Program-made: the position numbers and the translations under genes | Assembly: GCA_947489685.1 (NCBI GenBank) | Contig: CANLEM010000003.1 | Coordinates: 434,001-498,000, forward strand | Length of the DNA: 64,000 nucleotides | Origin: an uncultured Aquimarina sp. | GTDB lineage: Bacteria > Bacteroidota > Bacteroidia > Flavobacteriales > Flavobacteriaceae | Direction of reading: 5' to 3' | The notes under the pieces: generated by a model | Database searches by the model: none | Told to the model about the DNA's origin: nothing | Seen by the model: the letters and a program-made list of their open reading frames with translations, nothing else | Shown: piece after piece, positions 42,305 through 51,127 of the stretch | How positions within the stretch are numbered: position 1 is the first letter of the stretch | Layout: each line of letters begins with the position of its first letter

Positions 42305-42359
42305 TATACTCGACATCCTTTATAATACTTTATAAATTTTAAAATTGATATTAAAGAAA

Positions 42360-42381
42360 ATATACCCATAATTGGGTATAT
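42360..42381. repeat. Perfect palindromic hairpin upstream of the 42441 gene
   Basis: ATATACCCA / TGGGTATAT with loop TAAT, 56 bases after the M19-like gene stop and 60 bases before the next ATG. No T-tract follows, so an operator or a transcript end is equally possible. Confidence 0.6.
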
Positions 42382-42440
42382 AATATAGATCCTAATTATT
42401 TAATTTTGATAATAGCATAAATACTTAAAACTAAAGTTAA

Positions 42441-42677
42441 ATGACCGTAACAGAAATAGGGGTTATAGAGGTAGTGGCTCAAAACAGCAGGTTTACTTTT
42501 GATGAGATTAAATTATCGGATCCTATAGATAAGTTTATTTCTTCTTTTATGGCCGATAGACTGGCCAGAGAGCTTAAACGAAAATTCCCTCAAATAGATA
42601 CCACATCAGTAACTAATGAACTTTTTATAAGTATCAAAAAAATTGCAGATATAGTTGTTAAAGTTGATTCCTACTAG
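42441..42677 (+). CDS. Small hypothetical protein
   Basis: 78 residues, soluble and mixed-charge (EIGVIEVVAQNSRFTFDEIKLS then helical LARELKRKFPQIDTTSVTNELFISIKKIADIVVKV). No signal peptide or recognisable domain. The gene's stop is 2 bases before the start of the outer-membrane protein gene, so it is co-translated with it. I do not recognise a family. Confidence 0.6.
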   Translation: MTVTEIGVIEVVAQNSRFTFDEIKLSDPIDKFISSFMADRLARELKRKFPQIDTTSVTNELFISIKKIADIVVKVDSY

Positions 42678-42679
42678 AT

Positions 42680-43501
42680 ATGATAAAAAGAATAATTTTT
42701 GCATTAGCAATTGGTATACTATGCAATGGTGCATATAGTCAGGTAAAGCTTTTTTCTGTTGGATATGGAAAAACGTTTGTGTCTAATGATTCTACTGCGG
42801 TGAGTTTAACTTTGGATTTAAACAGAATACCCGGCCAAAGTGAAAGGGCTGGGGGGTATTATTTTGTTAACGATGTTATTGGGGACAAAGGTTGGGGTTA
42901 TTATATAAAACCAACTATTGATGTAAATATAGGTAGTGGTATTTCCAGTTCGCCTAATAATATATCTTTGGGAGTACCGATAGGACTGGTATATGACTTT
43001 AAGAAAACTAATATTGGTCTTTTCTCATTTTATGTAGAAGGATCACCAGAAATGATTGCAGATAAAACATTTAAAAATAATTTACATTATTTATCAATCA
43101 ATGCATATTTTAAATATGAATTCTTAAATGACGATATTTTAATAAATGTGTGGTCTGGTATTACCAATGCCAACGGAATTCGAAATCAAGTAGAATTTGA
43201 GACTGACTCATATGGTAGAATAACGGTGCCCTTTTATTTAAAAATGAATTTCTGGAATGCAATATCTTCTAAAGAGAGAAAGTATAAACGAATAAATTGG
43301 ATCAATTCGTTTAAGTTCAATTATGTTTATGAAGACAATCCGCTAATTAATGAAGATGATACGTATTTTTATTTCAGTAGTAAACTAGATGTGTATATCA
43401 CACCAAATTTTGGGCTTGGTGTAACCTATTTTAATGGACATGAAGAGCCTTTGTTTAGAAGAAATAATGCTATAAGTATTGGAATTACACTCGCAAAATA
43501 A
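42680..43501 (+). CDS. Predicted outer-membrane beta-barrel protein
   Basis: 273 residues with a signal peptide (cleaved after GAYS). Many amphipathic strands with aromatic belts (YGKTFVSNDSTAVSLTLDL, KGWGYYIKPTIDVNIG, FYLKMNFWNAIS, NSFKFNYVYEDN, YFYFSSKLDVYI) and an end AISIGITLAK point to a beta barrel of about 12 strands, lacking the usual terminal aromatic residue. It is tightly linked to the 78-residue gene upstream and 80 bases from the TIR gene downstream. The role is unknown. Confidence 0.7.
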   Translation: MIKRIIFALAIGILCNGAYSQVKLFSVGYGKTFVSNDSTAVSLTLDLNRIPGQSERAGGYYFVNDVIGDKGWGYYIKPTIDVNIGSGISSSPNNISLGVPIGLVYDFKKTNIGLFSFYVEGSPEMIADKTFKNNLHYLSINAYFKYEFLNDDILINVWSGITNANGIRNQVEFETDSYGRITVPFYLKMNFWNAISSKERKYKRINWINSFKFNYVYEDNPLINEDDTYFYFSSKLDVYITPNFGLGVTYFNGHEEPLFRRNNAISIGITLAK

Positions 43502-43581
43502 TGTAATCTAGTTTTTATATTTCTAATCGCCATATTCTCCTTATTTTAGATATAGAAAAGTATCCAATTCAAAAATTAAGC

Positions 43582-44334
43582 ATGAGCAAAAGACAAGGTG
43601 TATTTATTAGCTATAATAAGAAAGATGTTAAATGGGTGGATCATCTGCGAACACATCTTAGTTACTTAGAGCGTAAATATGAATTTACCATATGGGAAGA
43701 TTCGAAAATTGATGCCGGTGCAGAGTGGCGCACCGAAATACAAAATGCTATTAATAATACCAAAGTAGCCGTATTGATGGTTAGTGCTAATTTTATTTCT
43801 TCTGATTTTATTAATTATGAAGAGTTACCCGCATTACTAAACATTGCAAATAAAGAAGGAGCTCATATTTTTATCGTTATTGTAAGTCATTGTATGTTTT
43901 CGGATGTAGATGTTATTTCAAAATATCAAACCATTAACCCACCTTCTGAGCCTTTGGTAGACATGAGTGAAGGACAGAGAGATGCTCTTTTTGTTAAGGT
44001 AACCCGAGAAATAAAAAAAGTGTTGTCGTCTAATAACAATATGATATCACAGACTAATTCTACTGCCGTTACCACAATAGAAAATCTTCGGATCTCTTTT
44101 TTAAGAGTCCTTATAATGAATGTTTTTTATAATAACACCAATGATAAAGGGTTATCTATAAAAGATGTATACGTCACCTCAATGATTGAGAAAAGAAAAG
44201 ATGTAGTTCGGATAATTCAAGAATTAGAAACCTTAGAAATGATCTCTAAAATCAAAGTGAATAATGTAAACCATTATAAATTAACAGAGTTTGGTTATGC
44301 ATTTGTAAAAAAACATAACTCAAAAATTGATTAA
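43582..44334 (+). CDS. TIR-domain protein with C-terminal winged-helix domain
   Basis: 250 residues. The N-terminal TIR domain (about 5-140) has GVFISYNKKD at box 1, the WEDSKIDAG loop, AVLMVSANFISSDFI and NYEEL, where E80 or E81 is at the position of the catalytic glutamate of NAD-hydrolysing TIRs. The tail (about 165-250) looks like a winged-helix DNA-binding fold (NVFYNNTNDKGLSIKDVYVTSM, VRIIQELETLEMISKIKVNN, HYKLTEFGYAFVKKH), resembling MarR/PadR-like helices. TIR fused to a winged helix suggests a regulator or sensor rather than a pure effector. No STING, Sir2 or TPR partner is next to it, so a defence role is unproven. Confidence 0.82.
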   Translation: MSKRQGVFISYNKKDVKWVDHLRTHLSYLERKYEFTIWEDSKIDAGAEWRTEIQNAINNTKVAVLMVSANFISSDFINYEELPALLNIANKEGAHIFIVIVSHCMFSDVDVISKYQTINPPSEPLVDMSEGQRDALFVKVTREIKKVLSSNNNMISQTNSTAVTTIENLRISFLRVLIMNVFYNNTNDKGLSIKDVYVTSMIEKRKDVVRIIQELETLEMISKIKVNNVNHYKLTEFGYAFVKKHNSKID

Positions 44335-44621
44335 ATTACAATACTTGGCTGGCTTACCTTAATCCTCATGTTTAGCGTCCTGAGCGAGACGGATTTTAAA
44401 GCAAACCAACTCAAATACGAATACATTTGGCCATCAATACCTTTCAATTTTTCTCTTTTTAAATCTGGAGATGTTAACGTTTCTCCGATGTAAGATGATG
44501 TACTATCATCTAAGCTCCTCTGCCAGACGACAGATTCGCTAAAAAGTTTAATCAAAAATTGATGTACTGCCAATAGTCCTGGCGGACGTTTCAATCGCAT
44601 GTTTAAATTTGGTTTGTACAT
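44331..44621 (-). CDS. Uncertain hypothetical protein (96 residues)
   Basis: An open frame converging on the TIR gene, overlapping its stop by four bases. The product starts MYKPNLNMRLKRPPGLLAV and ends NMRIKVSQPSIVI; it has a basic, hydrophobic composition without signal peptide or known domain. Codon choice (GTC, CTC, ACG and AGG codons) seems slightly richer in GC than that of its neighbours. It may be a remnant of another gene or a chance frame. Kept only with low confidence. Confidence 0.33.
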   Translation of the reverse strand: MYKPNLNMRLKRPPGLLAVHQFLIKLFSESVVWQRSLDDSTSSYIGETLTSPDLKREKLKGIDGQMYSYLSWFALKSVSLRTLNMRIKVSQPSIVI

Positions 44622-45023
44622 GATTAAATGATTTAATTATTAATACTTACTATATGTCAAATTGTGTGCCGTATTTTGTGTTTTTTATATATGTTATTTA
44701 TGTCATTTTCTGAAAAAGAAAGTATGAGGTTTTATATAACCAAAACAGTACATATCATACTCATAATGTACTTGTTATAAATTCTATAAAAATGCTTGAT
44801 CAAGACCTGATTAGGCCTGTAAAACTAGTGCCTAAGAAAGGATTCGAACAAAACAGAAAGAGGTAATGCAAATGTCATATTTTCTATTTATTATTCAGTT
44901 GCAAAAATACGACTATTAACATAAAAAAGCAAAAGTGTATCCCGCCGAATTTTTGTGTGATTCCAGTATAAAATTTTATGTCAATTCGAGAATAACTGAC
45001 TGTAGTATAGCTTATAACTAATT
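44622..45023. other. 402-base stretch without a convincing gene
   Basis: AT-rich. A plus-strand frame at 44792-44866 would give 24 residues (MLDQDLIRPVKLVPKKGFEQ then NRKR), basic and not recognised. There is no clear terminator, promoter box or repeat. Confidence 0.45.
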
Positions 45024-46286
45024 TTATTTCTTAAAATTGTCTTCAAAAATCATTGTTTTGTCTTCAGGTTGCTTCACTTTTAGGTGGTTTACTTCTCCTG
45101 CTCCCAAAAAACGATACCTAAGACCAACTAGTTTACCCAAAGATTCATGATAAGACTTAGAGTATACTTCTTTCTGATCAATGTAAACGATAACTTTCTT
45201 TTGTTCAATAGCTATGGTTATATCCCTAAAATCAGAAAAATCTGTTCCAAAGGCAGATAAATCATGTTCTTTTCCTCTTACATACACATCATTTAACATT
45301 AGATTAATATCAGATACACAACCGGGGATAGAAAAAGGAATAACTAATGCGCCTTTGCTTCCGAGTACATAAATTTTGATGGTCTGGCAAACGGCCCATT
45401 TTTCTTGATAGGAGTTTTTGACTGATGTTTCGATATGGATATTATCTGCTAGAACATTAAAGTCTTTTACAAGATGTAAAGTAGAAGTTAGTGGTTCCTT
45501 ATTAGATTTGATTTCATCAATAATTAATTTTGAAAATGATAAATTCGTTTGTGTTAGACCTTTTGTATACACATATTTTGGTACCGGTTTATAATCTACT
45601 GTTCCCATCCAATTATCGGATGTAATGAATAAATCGTGTTCTTTTGTAATTTGTCCATCAATCAAAAGTTTTGCTCTAAAATAACCAGGAAAATAGTACA
45701 TTCCTGTTGCCTGTTTCTGACCAGGTTTAATCTTAATTGTTTTGGTCCTGTCCCAATATTGTTGGATATAGATGCTATCCGATGTTACAGTACCTAAATC
45801 AAAATCAAAAACAACAGAATTCGGAAATCCTTTTGATATTGGTTTACTGGCAAAAGATATTTTTGAAAGATCAAAAGGTGAGATAACATCTTTTTTTGAC
45901 CCAATCATAGAAAAGAAAGAAATAAAAACAATAGTCATTATTGCAGCGGCGGTAGCAATTATTCCAATATGCTGAAGTACTTTTTTCTCAAACCATGAGG
46001 GTGTTTTGGTATTGTTTTTATTCTTAAAATCCCTCCAGTTATCATAATTTGCAAATTTCGAAAGCGTATTTAATGTACTTATACTAGGAGCACTTTTATA
46101 GGCTACCTTACCCCAAACCCGTTTTAGGGTAGTGGGACTAAGTAGTACTTGTGTTTTTTCCTGAATCATTTCACTCAATTCATGAAATACATCATTATGC
46201 CATTTATCCGAAGGCCCCCAATTGAGTTGTGCTTCGATTTCTTCGAGGCATTTTTGTACGATTTTATGTTCTGGATAGGTGTTCAT
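45024..46286 (-). CDS. Membrane-anchored HTH sensor with extracytoplasmic sandwich domain
   Basis: 420 residues from the ATG at 46286; a TTG two codons upstream is not preferred. The cytoplasmic N-terminus (about 1-95) contains a helix-rich DNA-binding-like segment (LLSPTTLKRVWGKVAYKSAPSISTLNTLSKFANYDNWRDF) common to Bacteroidetes regulators. One membrane helix follows (about 110-133, IGIIATAAAIMTIVFISFFSMIG). The rest is an extracytoplasmic beta-rich part with Ig-like and concanavalin-like elements (YPGYFRAKLLIDGQ, ITIAIEQKKVIVYIDQKEVYSK, LVGLRYRFLGAGEVNHLKV). It is divergent from a secreted concanavalin-like protein, whose gene it probably controls. Confidence 0.78.
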   Translation of the reverse strand: MNTYPEHKIVQKCLEEIEAQLNWGPSDKWHNDVFHELSEMIQEKTQVLLSPTTLKRVWGKVAYKSAPSISTLNTLSKFANYDNWRDFKNKNNTKTPSWFEKKVLQHIGIIATAAAIMTIVFISFFSMIGSKKDVISPFDLSKISFASKPISKGFPNSVVFDFDLGTVTSDSIYIQQYWDRTKTIKIKPGQKQATGMYYFPGYFRAKLLIDGQITKEHDLFITSDNWMGTVDYKPVPKYVYTKGLTQTNLSFSKLIIDEIKSNKEPLTSTLHLVKDFNVLADNIHIETSVKNSYQEKWAVCQTIKIYVLGSKGALVIPFSIPGCVSDINLMLNDVYVRGKEHDLSAFGTDFSDFRDITIAIEQKKVIVYIDQKEVYSKSYHESLGKLVGLRYRFLGAGEVNHLKVKQPEDKTMIFEDNFKK

Positions 46287-46408
46287 ATTCAATACACAAA
46301 AATCACCAAAAATTATGACTTGAACAACATTGAATCAACTTGCACCAACTTGTTTTTATATAATATCTAATAGTGTAGAGATTTGTATAAAATTAAAAAA
46401 CTCGTTTC

Positions 46409-47515
46409 ATGATCAAGTTACTCACAGTCGTATTGGTAGGCATTTGCTTTACTTTAAAATTGAATGCACAACAGAACATACCCTTAGATACCTTGCATTG
46501 GGATATCAATGCACAGACCTATATTTTGGAAAACTATAAAGGTAAAGATGCTATTTACATTCAAAGGGGGTTGGCTTTTTTAAAGGACACTAAATTTTTA
46601 AATGGAACGATAGAGTTTGATGTATACCTTACCAATCGACAAGGATTTCCTGGGGTTAGGTTTAGAGCCGTAGATAGAAATAATATGGAATCGTTTTACC
46701 TTAGGGCACATTTGTCTGGTAAACCTGATGCCAATCAAGCTACACCGGTAATAAATGGGATTTCGCCTTGGCAATTATATTTTGGACCTAGTTATTCTGT
46801 TGCGTATAAGTACAACTATAATGATTGGACTCATGTAAAAATAGTAGTTAATGGAAATAGAGCACAACTATATCTTGATTATTCGACCGTACCTAATTTA
46901 TCATGGAATCTGGTAAGAAAACCTCAAGAAGGGGAGATAGCGATTGGAGGAGGTGGAGTAGCCCCCATGCATTATGCCAATATTACAATCGACAAAACCA
47001 AATCAGAAATTATTGATTTTAATCCTATCGCAAGAAAACCTATTAAAGGGGTAATCCCTGAGTGGGAAGTCTCGGATATGTTCGAAGAAACATTGTTGGA
47101 AAAGACCACTGGACTCAAAAATTTAATTAATTCCAGACAATGGGGTAAAAAAATTAAGGTTGAAGAAGGCGTTGCCGCCAATATTGCACGACAAGCTGTT
47201 TTAAGAGATGGTACTCCAAAAAATACCGTTTTTGTAAAAATCACGATCAACTCGGATAAGGATCAATTAAAATTATTTGAATTTGGCTATAGTGATAGGG
47301 CAGTGGCTATATTAAATAACCAACCCATATATAAAGGTAATAATCGATGGCGTTCTAGAGATTACCGATATCTAGGTACCATAGGTTTGTTTGATGCAAT
47401 ATATCTAGACCTTAAAAAAGGAAAAAATACTTTATTAGTGGCTGTATCCGAAGATTTTGGAGGTTGGTTAATTACAGGTAGGTTTAAGGATAAAGAAGGG
47501 ATAGAAGTATATTAG
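46409..47515 (+). CDS. Secreted concanavalin-like (LamG-type) protein
   Basis: 368 residues, signal peptide ending in LKLNAQ. The first half is a jelly-roll domain of the LamG/3-keto-disaccharide-hydrolase type (FLNGTIEFDVYLTNRQGFPGVRFRAVD, FYLRAHLSGKPD, YNDWTHVKIVVNGNRAQLYLD, HYANITIDK). The second half (about 215-368) is a galactose-binding-like domain (KITINSDKDQLKLFEFGYSDRAVAILNNQPIYKG, DAIYLDLKKGKNTLLVAVSEDFGGW). Together these suggest carbohydrate binding or glycoside cleavage outside the cell, although no clear catalytic acid pair can be assigned. It is divergent from the HTH sensor across 122 bases. Confidence 0.82.
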   Translation: MIKLLTVVLVGICFTLKLNAQQNIPLDTLHWDINAQTYILENYKGKDAIYIQRGLAFLKDTKFLNGTIEFDVYLTNRQGFPGVRFRAVDRNNMESFYLRAHLSGKPDANQATPVINGISPWQLYFGPSYSVAYKYNYNDWTHVKIVVNGNRAQLYLDYSTVPNLSWNLVRKPQEGEIAIGGGGVAPMHYANITIDKTKSEIIDFNPIARKPIKGVIPEWEVSDMFEETLLEKTTGLKNLINSRQWGKKIKVEEGVAANIARQAVLRDGTPKNTVFVKITINSDKDQLKLFEFGYSDRAVAILNNQPIYKGNNRWRSRDYRYLGTIGLFDAIYLDLKKGKNTLLVAVSEDFGGWLITGRFKDKEGIEVY

Positions 47516-47536
47516 TTTTATTATTTGAATATTGAA

Positions 47537-48025
47537 TTATTCTACGGGAGGTGCATCCAAAATTGCTGATTGACCACTTAATAGTTTCCAACCACTTTTA
47601 CGCTTAATTAGAGTGCCAGATTCGATGATTTTAAATGTTAAAGAAGTCCCCGAAGTATCTACCATATGACTATTTACAATGCCTGTAAAATTGGCAATCT
47701 CATTTGTTAACGGAAATACCTGAATAGTATCCCAGCTAAAGATTACAGTTTGAAAGGCTTTTGCGCTCTTTTCGAGGATATGTCTAATAGAATCATAAGA
47801 GAGAGTAGAATTATATCCCGGAGGTACCCAGAAAAAATCATCAGAAGCATCTAAATACTTAAATTCAGCAGTAAGGCCTTCTTTAGAAATATCATAATGA
47901 TAACTATCAAACATGGAGAGAACATTTTTGGTTACCCTATCTTTATTAAAATCCGTAGAAGTATTGGATGAATTACATGCAATTGTGATAAATAATAATA
48001 GTACGACATATGATAACTTTCTCAT
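47537..48025 (-). CDS. NTF2/SnoaL-like lipoprotein
   Basis: 162 residues; lipobox ITIAC predicts a lipoprotein. The mature part fits a DUF4440/SnoaL-like cone fold (VLSMFDSYHYDISKEGLTAEFKYLDASDDFFWVPPG, SWDTIQVFPLTNEIANFTGIVNSHM, IESGTLIKRKSGWKLLSGQSA). No active-site residue is evident. It precedes a small membrane protein and another NTF2-like protein on the same strand, suggesting a small gene group. Confidence 0.8.
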   Translation of the reverse strand: MRKLSYVVLLLFITIACNSSNTSTDFNKDRVTKNVLSMFDSYHYDISKEGLTAEFKYLDASDDFFWVPPGYNSTLSYDSIRHILEKSAKAFQTVIFSWDTIQVFPLTNEIANFTGIVNSHMVDTSGTSLTFKIIESGTLIKRKSGWKLLSGQSAILDAPPVE

Positions 48026-48049
48026 TTTCTCTGTTTTTTTGAAAAGATA

Positions 48050-48295
48050 CTATTCTCTACTTTTAATTTCTTTTTGCATATTTTTTATTTGCATATAATT
48101 TATTGGCAAAATAGCCGATAATGCAATCGCAGTAACTAATAGTGGGTCAAAAGTATTGTTGGTAATCGAATTATATAGGGTAAGAGCGAATAAAGCAGTA
48201 AGTATTCCGGCCAGCATTCCTGTCACTATTTTTAACCCTTTGGCTTTTTGGATTAATTGTTCTGTTGTAAGATTTTTATAAGGTTGTTTTTTCAT
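48050..48295 (-). CDS. Two-helix membrane protein
   Basis: 81 residues. Basic N-terminus with TTEQLIQKAKGLKIVTGML, then two predicted membrane helices (about 24-42 and 50-68) and a charged C-terminal tail (KNMQKEIKSRE). The TxEQLxKxxKxLK start is a frequent motif of small Bacteroidetes membrane proteins. Function unknown. It lies 24 bases upstream of the NTF2-like lipoprotein gene on the same strand. Confidence 0.75.
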   Translation of the reverse strand: MKKQPYKNLTTEQLIQKAKGLKIVTGMLAGILTALFALTLYNSITNNTFDPLLVTAIALSAILPINYMQIKNMQKEIKSRE

Positions 48296-48335
48296 GTATT
48301 CGATTATTTGGTATTAATGAGAGTAGATCTGATGT

Positions 48336-48737
48336 TTATTTCTGAAACAAATCTACTTGCAATTTTTTTAAATCCCAGTAATCACGTTGGGAAACAAAAG
48401 TATCTCCGTCAAACCTGATTACACTTACTGCAGGAATTTCGATATACCTACCTGTAGCTGGTTTTTGCATTATTTCGCCTGTATTTGTTCCTTTTTGCAC
48501 CCATTCTACCATAGCCATGTTATCCGAAGTTGTTATCCCCATAACGACAAACTCTAAATCAGGAAACGCATCATAAATTCCCTGCGCATATCCCAAAATA
48601 GTTTTTCCTGCAATGTTATCGTTTAGTAAAGGATCAAAGAAAGTAGTATGTTCTCCATACAGTTTTTGAAGAGCTTCAATATCTTTTTGATTCCAAACAT
48701 CGATAATCTGCTGGGCTTTATTCCTTATGTTTTCCAT
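48336..48737 (-). CDS. SnoaL-like (NTF2-fold) cytosolic protein
   Basis: 133 residues without signal peptide. SnoaL-like pattern: IIDVWNQKDIEALQKLYGEHTTFFDPLL, GKTILGYAQGIYDAFPDLEFVVMGITTSDN, MVEWVQKGTNTGEIM, GRYIEIPAVSVIRFDGDTFVSQRDYWDLKKL. These are typical of polyketide-cyclase-like ester cyclase family members in environmental bacteria. The reaction is unknown. It is the first gene of a three-gene minus-strand group with a 20-base inverted repeat upstream of its start. Confidence 0.85.
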   Translation of the reverse strand: MENIRNKAQQIIDVWNQKDIEALQKLYGEHTTFFDPLLNDNIAGKTILGYAQGIYDAFPDLEFVVMGITTSDNMAMVEWVQKGTNTGEIMQKPATGRYIEIPAVSVIRFDGDTFVSQRDYWDLKKLQVDLFQK

Positions 48738-48794
48738 GAGTATCTATTTTATACCTAATTAACCTTAGACTCAAAAATAACACTTATCCTTTTA

Positions 48795-48844
48795 GAAACA
48801 TTAATAACGCATACTAAATATTTGGTATGCGTTATTAATGTTTC
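48795..48844. repeat. Perfect 20-bp inverted repeat
   Basis: Arms at 48795-48814 and 48825-48844 (GAAACATTAATAACGCATAC and its exact complement), loop TAAATATTTG. It lies 13 bases downstream of the TonB receptor stop (48858) and 57 bases upstream of the SnoaL gene start. It may act as a terminator for the receptor although a T-tract is absent, or as a processing site or small repeat element. Confidence 0.8.
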
Positions 48845-48857
48845 GATATTTTCTAGA

Positions 48858-51065
48858 CTAATGATGGCTTTCGTTTCCAAAAGGTTTTAGAATCACTCCT
48901 AGGCTAAATATAAAACCGTCTGTGGGGGCATAAATTTCAGGAAAAGTTGGGTTGTCATGAGGAGGAAGTACCAAGGGAGAAAACCTGCTTTGTCTTCGAT
49001 CGGTAAAATTTTCAAAATTTATGAAGAGACTTCCCCAATTAAAATTGCGTATCCCTAATAACCCCATAGTAATATAATCTGTTGTTTTTATACCACTGGA
49101 TAACAATTGCGTTCCTGTATAATAGGTTTCAAAACCAATACGCCATTTCTCATTTTCGTACATAAAAACACTCCCCGCATTATGTCTGGCGGTAAGTGGT
49201 TTTTGTGGATTTCCGGGAAGATAGTTTAAGCGAGTGTCAATAAATGCATAATTTAAAAACCATCTAAAATCTTTATAAGTAAATTTAATATTAGTTTCGG
49301 CTCCTTTACTTAAGATGTCATCTTCAGCATTTACGAAGCTAAAAAAACCATTGTTGGTATCATTTAAAAGTAATCCATTACGAATTGAAGTTAGGTAAAA
49401 CAATTGATTGATAGAAAAACCTATCTCGTTAGACAAGCGGGTCTGGTAATTAAGATCAAAGTTTACTCCGTACGATTGCTCTGCCTCGAGTACATTTTTA
49501 TCTATACGTAATATGTTTTCGAAATTAATAAATTCGGCTTCTTCTGTAAAAATATCAGGTATTTTATATCCTAATCCACCTCCGATTCTGCTAGAAAAGG
49601 CAGTATTGGCTTTATACAATAGCGAAACTCTAGGTAAAGGAAACCATCCCCAGTCATTGGCATAATCCAAACGTAAGCCTGTTTCTAAAATCCAAGATTC
49701 GGAAATGTCATAAATTGTATTTGCAAATACTCCTGCTGTAACATCGTTTTGATCTCGTTCTAACGTACCTTCATCTTCATCAAAATCTGTAGAATATAGA
49801 TTAGCACCGATGGTGTAGTCCATCATGTTTCCTTGTTTTTGATAGGCAACTTCAGAAAAAGTATTCCATTGTTTTCCTTTAAAAGTAAGATCCGGAATAG
49901 TCAAATCTCTATCAAAATAAGCCACGCTATTTTTTAATGTTAACGAACTTATTGAATCTATTTGAGTTTCGAGAACAGCCTGACTACTAATACGTTTGGA
50001 TAAATTTTCTTCTACATATTGATGGATACCACCTTGACCTTCTTCAATTAGAATAATATCTCCTCCTTTTCGATCATCGTAACTACCATTAAGACCAACC
50101 CATAGCGTCGTTTTATCCGAAGGGTAATAAAACACCTTTGGATTAAATGTAGCGGAGTAGGTCTGCGGTAAGTTACTAAACCCATCATCTTCGGGATCGT
50201 AAGCCTTTTGATAATGACCTGATCCATAAAGTGTAACTCCCCATTTTTGATTACGTTTACCGTAGAACACGTTGGCGGTGCTACCTAATGCATGAGTTTG
50301 TGTAAGCATAATATCTAGGTCTGGATCTTCATTTGGAGTTTTGGATATCAAATTTACCAAACCGGCTATAGCCCCTCCACCAAATAAGGTTGAAGAGCTA
50401 CCCTTTATAATCTCAAATTGTTGTAAATCTAAAGGTGGAATTTGTAAAATGCTTAATCCACTAGAGAACCCGCCATATAAAGGAAAGCCATCCCTGAGTA
50501 ATTGTGTATATCGCCCGTCAAGTCCTTGTATCCTGATATTACTATTACCACTACTTAAGGAAGTTTGTTGCATTTGTATGCCCGTACTTTCTCTAAGAAC
50601 CATTGAGATATTAGTAGCATTCATCGCTACTTTTTCACCTAATTCTTCACCACCAATAAATTCTATTCGTGTTGGGATTCGTTGTATAGTCCTTGTACTT
50701 CGTGTAGATTGAAGTATTACGGCATCTAAAGTGTTTTCATCTTCTTGGAGATAAAAAATAGGCTTATTCTTATAAGGAATTTGTATGGTAGTGATTATAG
50801 TTTTAAAACCAACAAAAGAAATTTGTATTTGATATTCACCCTCTGATATATCTTCTAATGTTGCTATACCATCAAAATCGGTTGTGGTTCCTTTTTCTAT
50901 GTTTGTTAAATATATTGAGGCACCTAGAAGAGGTTCTTTCTTATCCTCGGTCAGTACTATTATTTCTATGGTATGAGTTTGTTGTTGACCTTCTTGTGCC
51001 ATAGTTGGTTTTGCAAATAAGCATAACCATATCATAAGCCATAAGCTCATATGTGATATTTTCAT
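48858..51065 (-). CDS. TonB-dependent receptor with N-terminal carboxypeptidase-like domain
   Basis: 735 residues. Signal peptide (1-23, TMAQ), a carboxypeptidase regulatory-like domain (about 30-110, ASIYLTNIEKGTTTDFDGIATLEDISEG), a plug domain (about 130-230, GEKVAMNATNISMVLRESTGIQM, NIRIQGLDGRYTQLLRDGFPLYG, IEIIKGSSSTLFGGGAIAGLVNLIS-like segment), then a 22-strand barrel to the end. It transports a substrate across the outer membrane with TonB energy. The size (735) and the colicin-I/siderophore-like plug are those of metal or siderophore receptors rather than SusC. A cysteine/histidine-rich small protein gene lies 62 bases upstream on the same strand. Confidence 0.93.
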   Translation of the reverse strand: MKISHMSLWLMIWLCLFAKPTMAQEGQQQTHTIEIIVLTEDKKEPLLGASIYLTNIEKGTTTDFDGIATLEDISEGEYQIQISFVGFKTIITTIQIPYKNKPIFYLQEDENTLDAVILQSTRSTRTIQRIPTRIEFIGGEELGEKVAMNATNISMVLRESTGIQMQQTSLSSGNSNIRIQGLDGRYTQLLRDGFPLYGGFSSGLSILQIPPLDLQQFEIIKGSSSTLFGGGAIAGLVNLISKTPNEDPDLDIMLTQTHALGSTANVFYGKRNQKWGVTLYGSGHYQKAYDPEDDGFSNLPQTYSATFNPKVFYYPSDKTTLWVGLNGSYDDRKGGDIILIEEGQGGIHQYVEENLSKRISSQAVLETQIDSISSLTLKNSVAYFDRDLTIPDLTFKGKQWNTFSEVAYQKQGNMMDYTIGANLYSTDFDEDEGTLERDQNDVTAGVFANTIYDISESWILETGLRLDYANDWGWFPLPRVSLLYKANTAFSSRIGGGLGYKIPDIFTEEAEFINFENILRIDKNVLEAEQSYGVNFDLNYQTRLSNEIGFSINQLFYLTSIRNGLLLNDTNNGFFSFVNAEDDILSKGAETNIKFTYKDFRWFLNYAFIDTRLNYLPGNPQKPLTARHNAGSVFMYENEKWRIGFETYYTGTQLLSSGIKTTDYITMGLLGIRNFNWGSLFINFENFTDRRQSRFSPLVLPPHDNPTFPEIYAPTDGFIFSLGVILKPFGNESHH

Positions 51066-51127
51066 GTAGTATGAATTAAATATTTGGTAAAAAAGTGTTG
51101 TAGATGATTGATTATCAATCTTGATAA

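Noticed and set aside
43582-44334. Complete TIR-based defence system such as Thoeris
   Set aside because: No SIR2/macro or other cADPR-sensing partner is next to the TIR gene; the linked genes are an outer-membrane protein and a hydrolase.
44810-44850. tRNA-like GGATTCGAACAAA sequence
   Set aside because: The T-arm-like heptamer is not accompanied by acceptor, D or anticodon stems; it is part of a short frame in an AT-rich gap.
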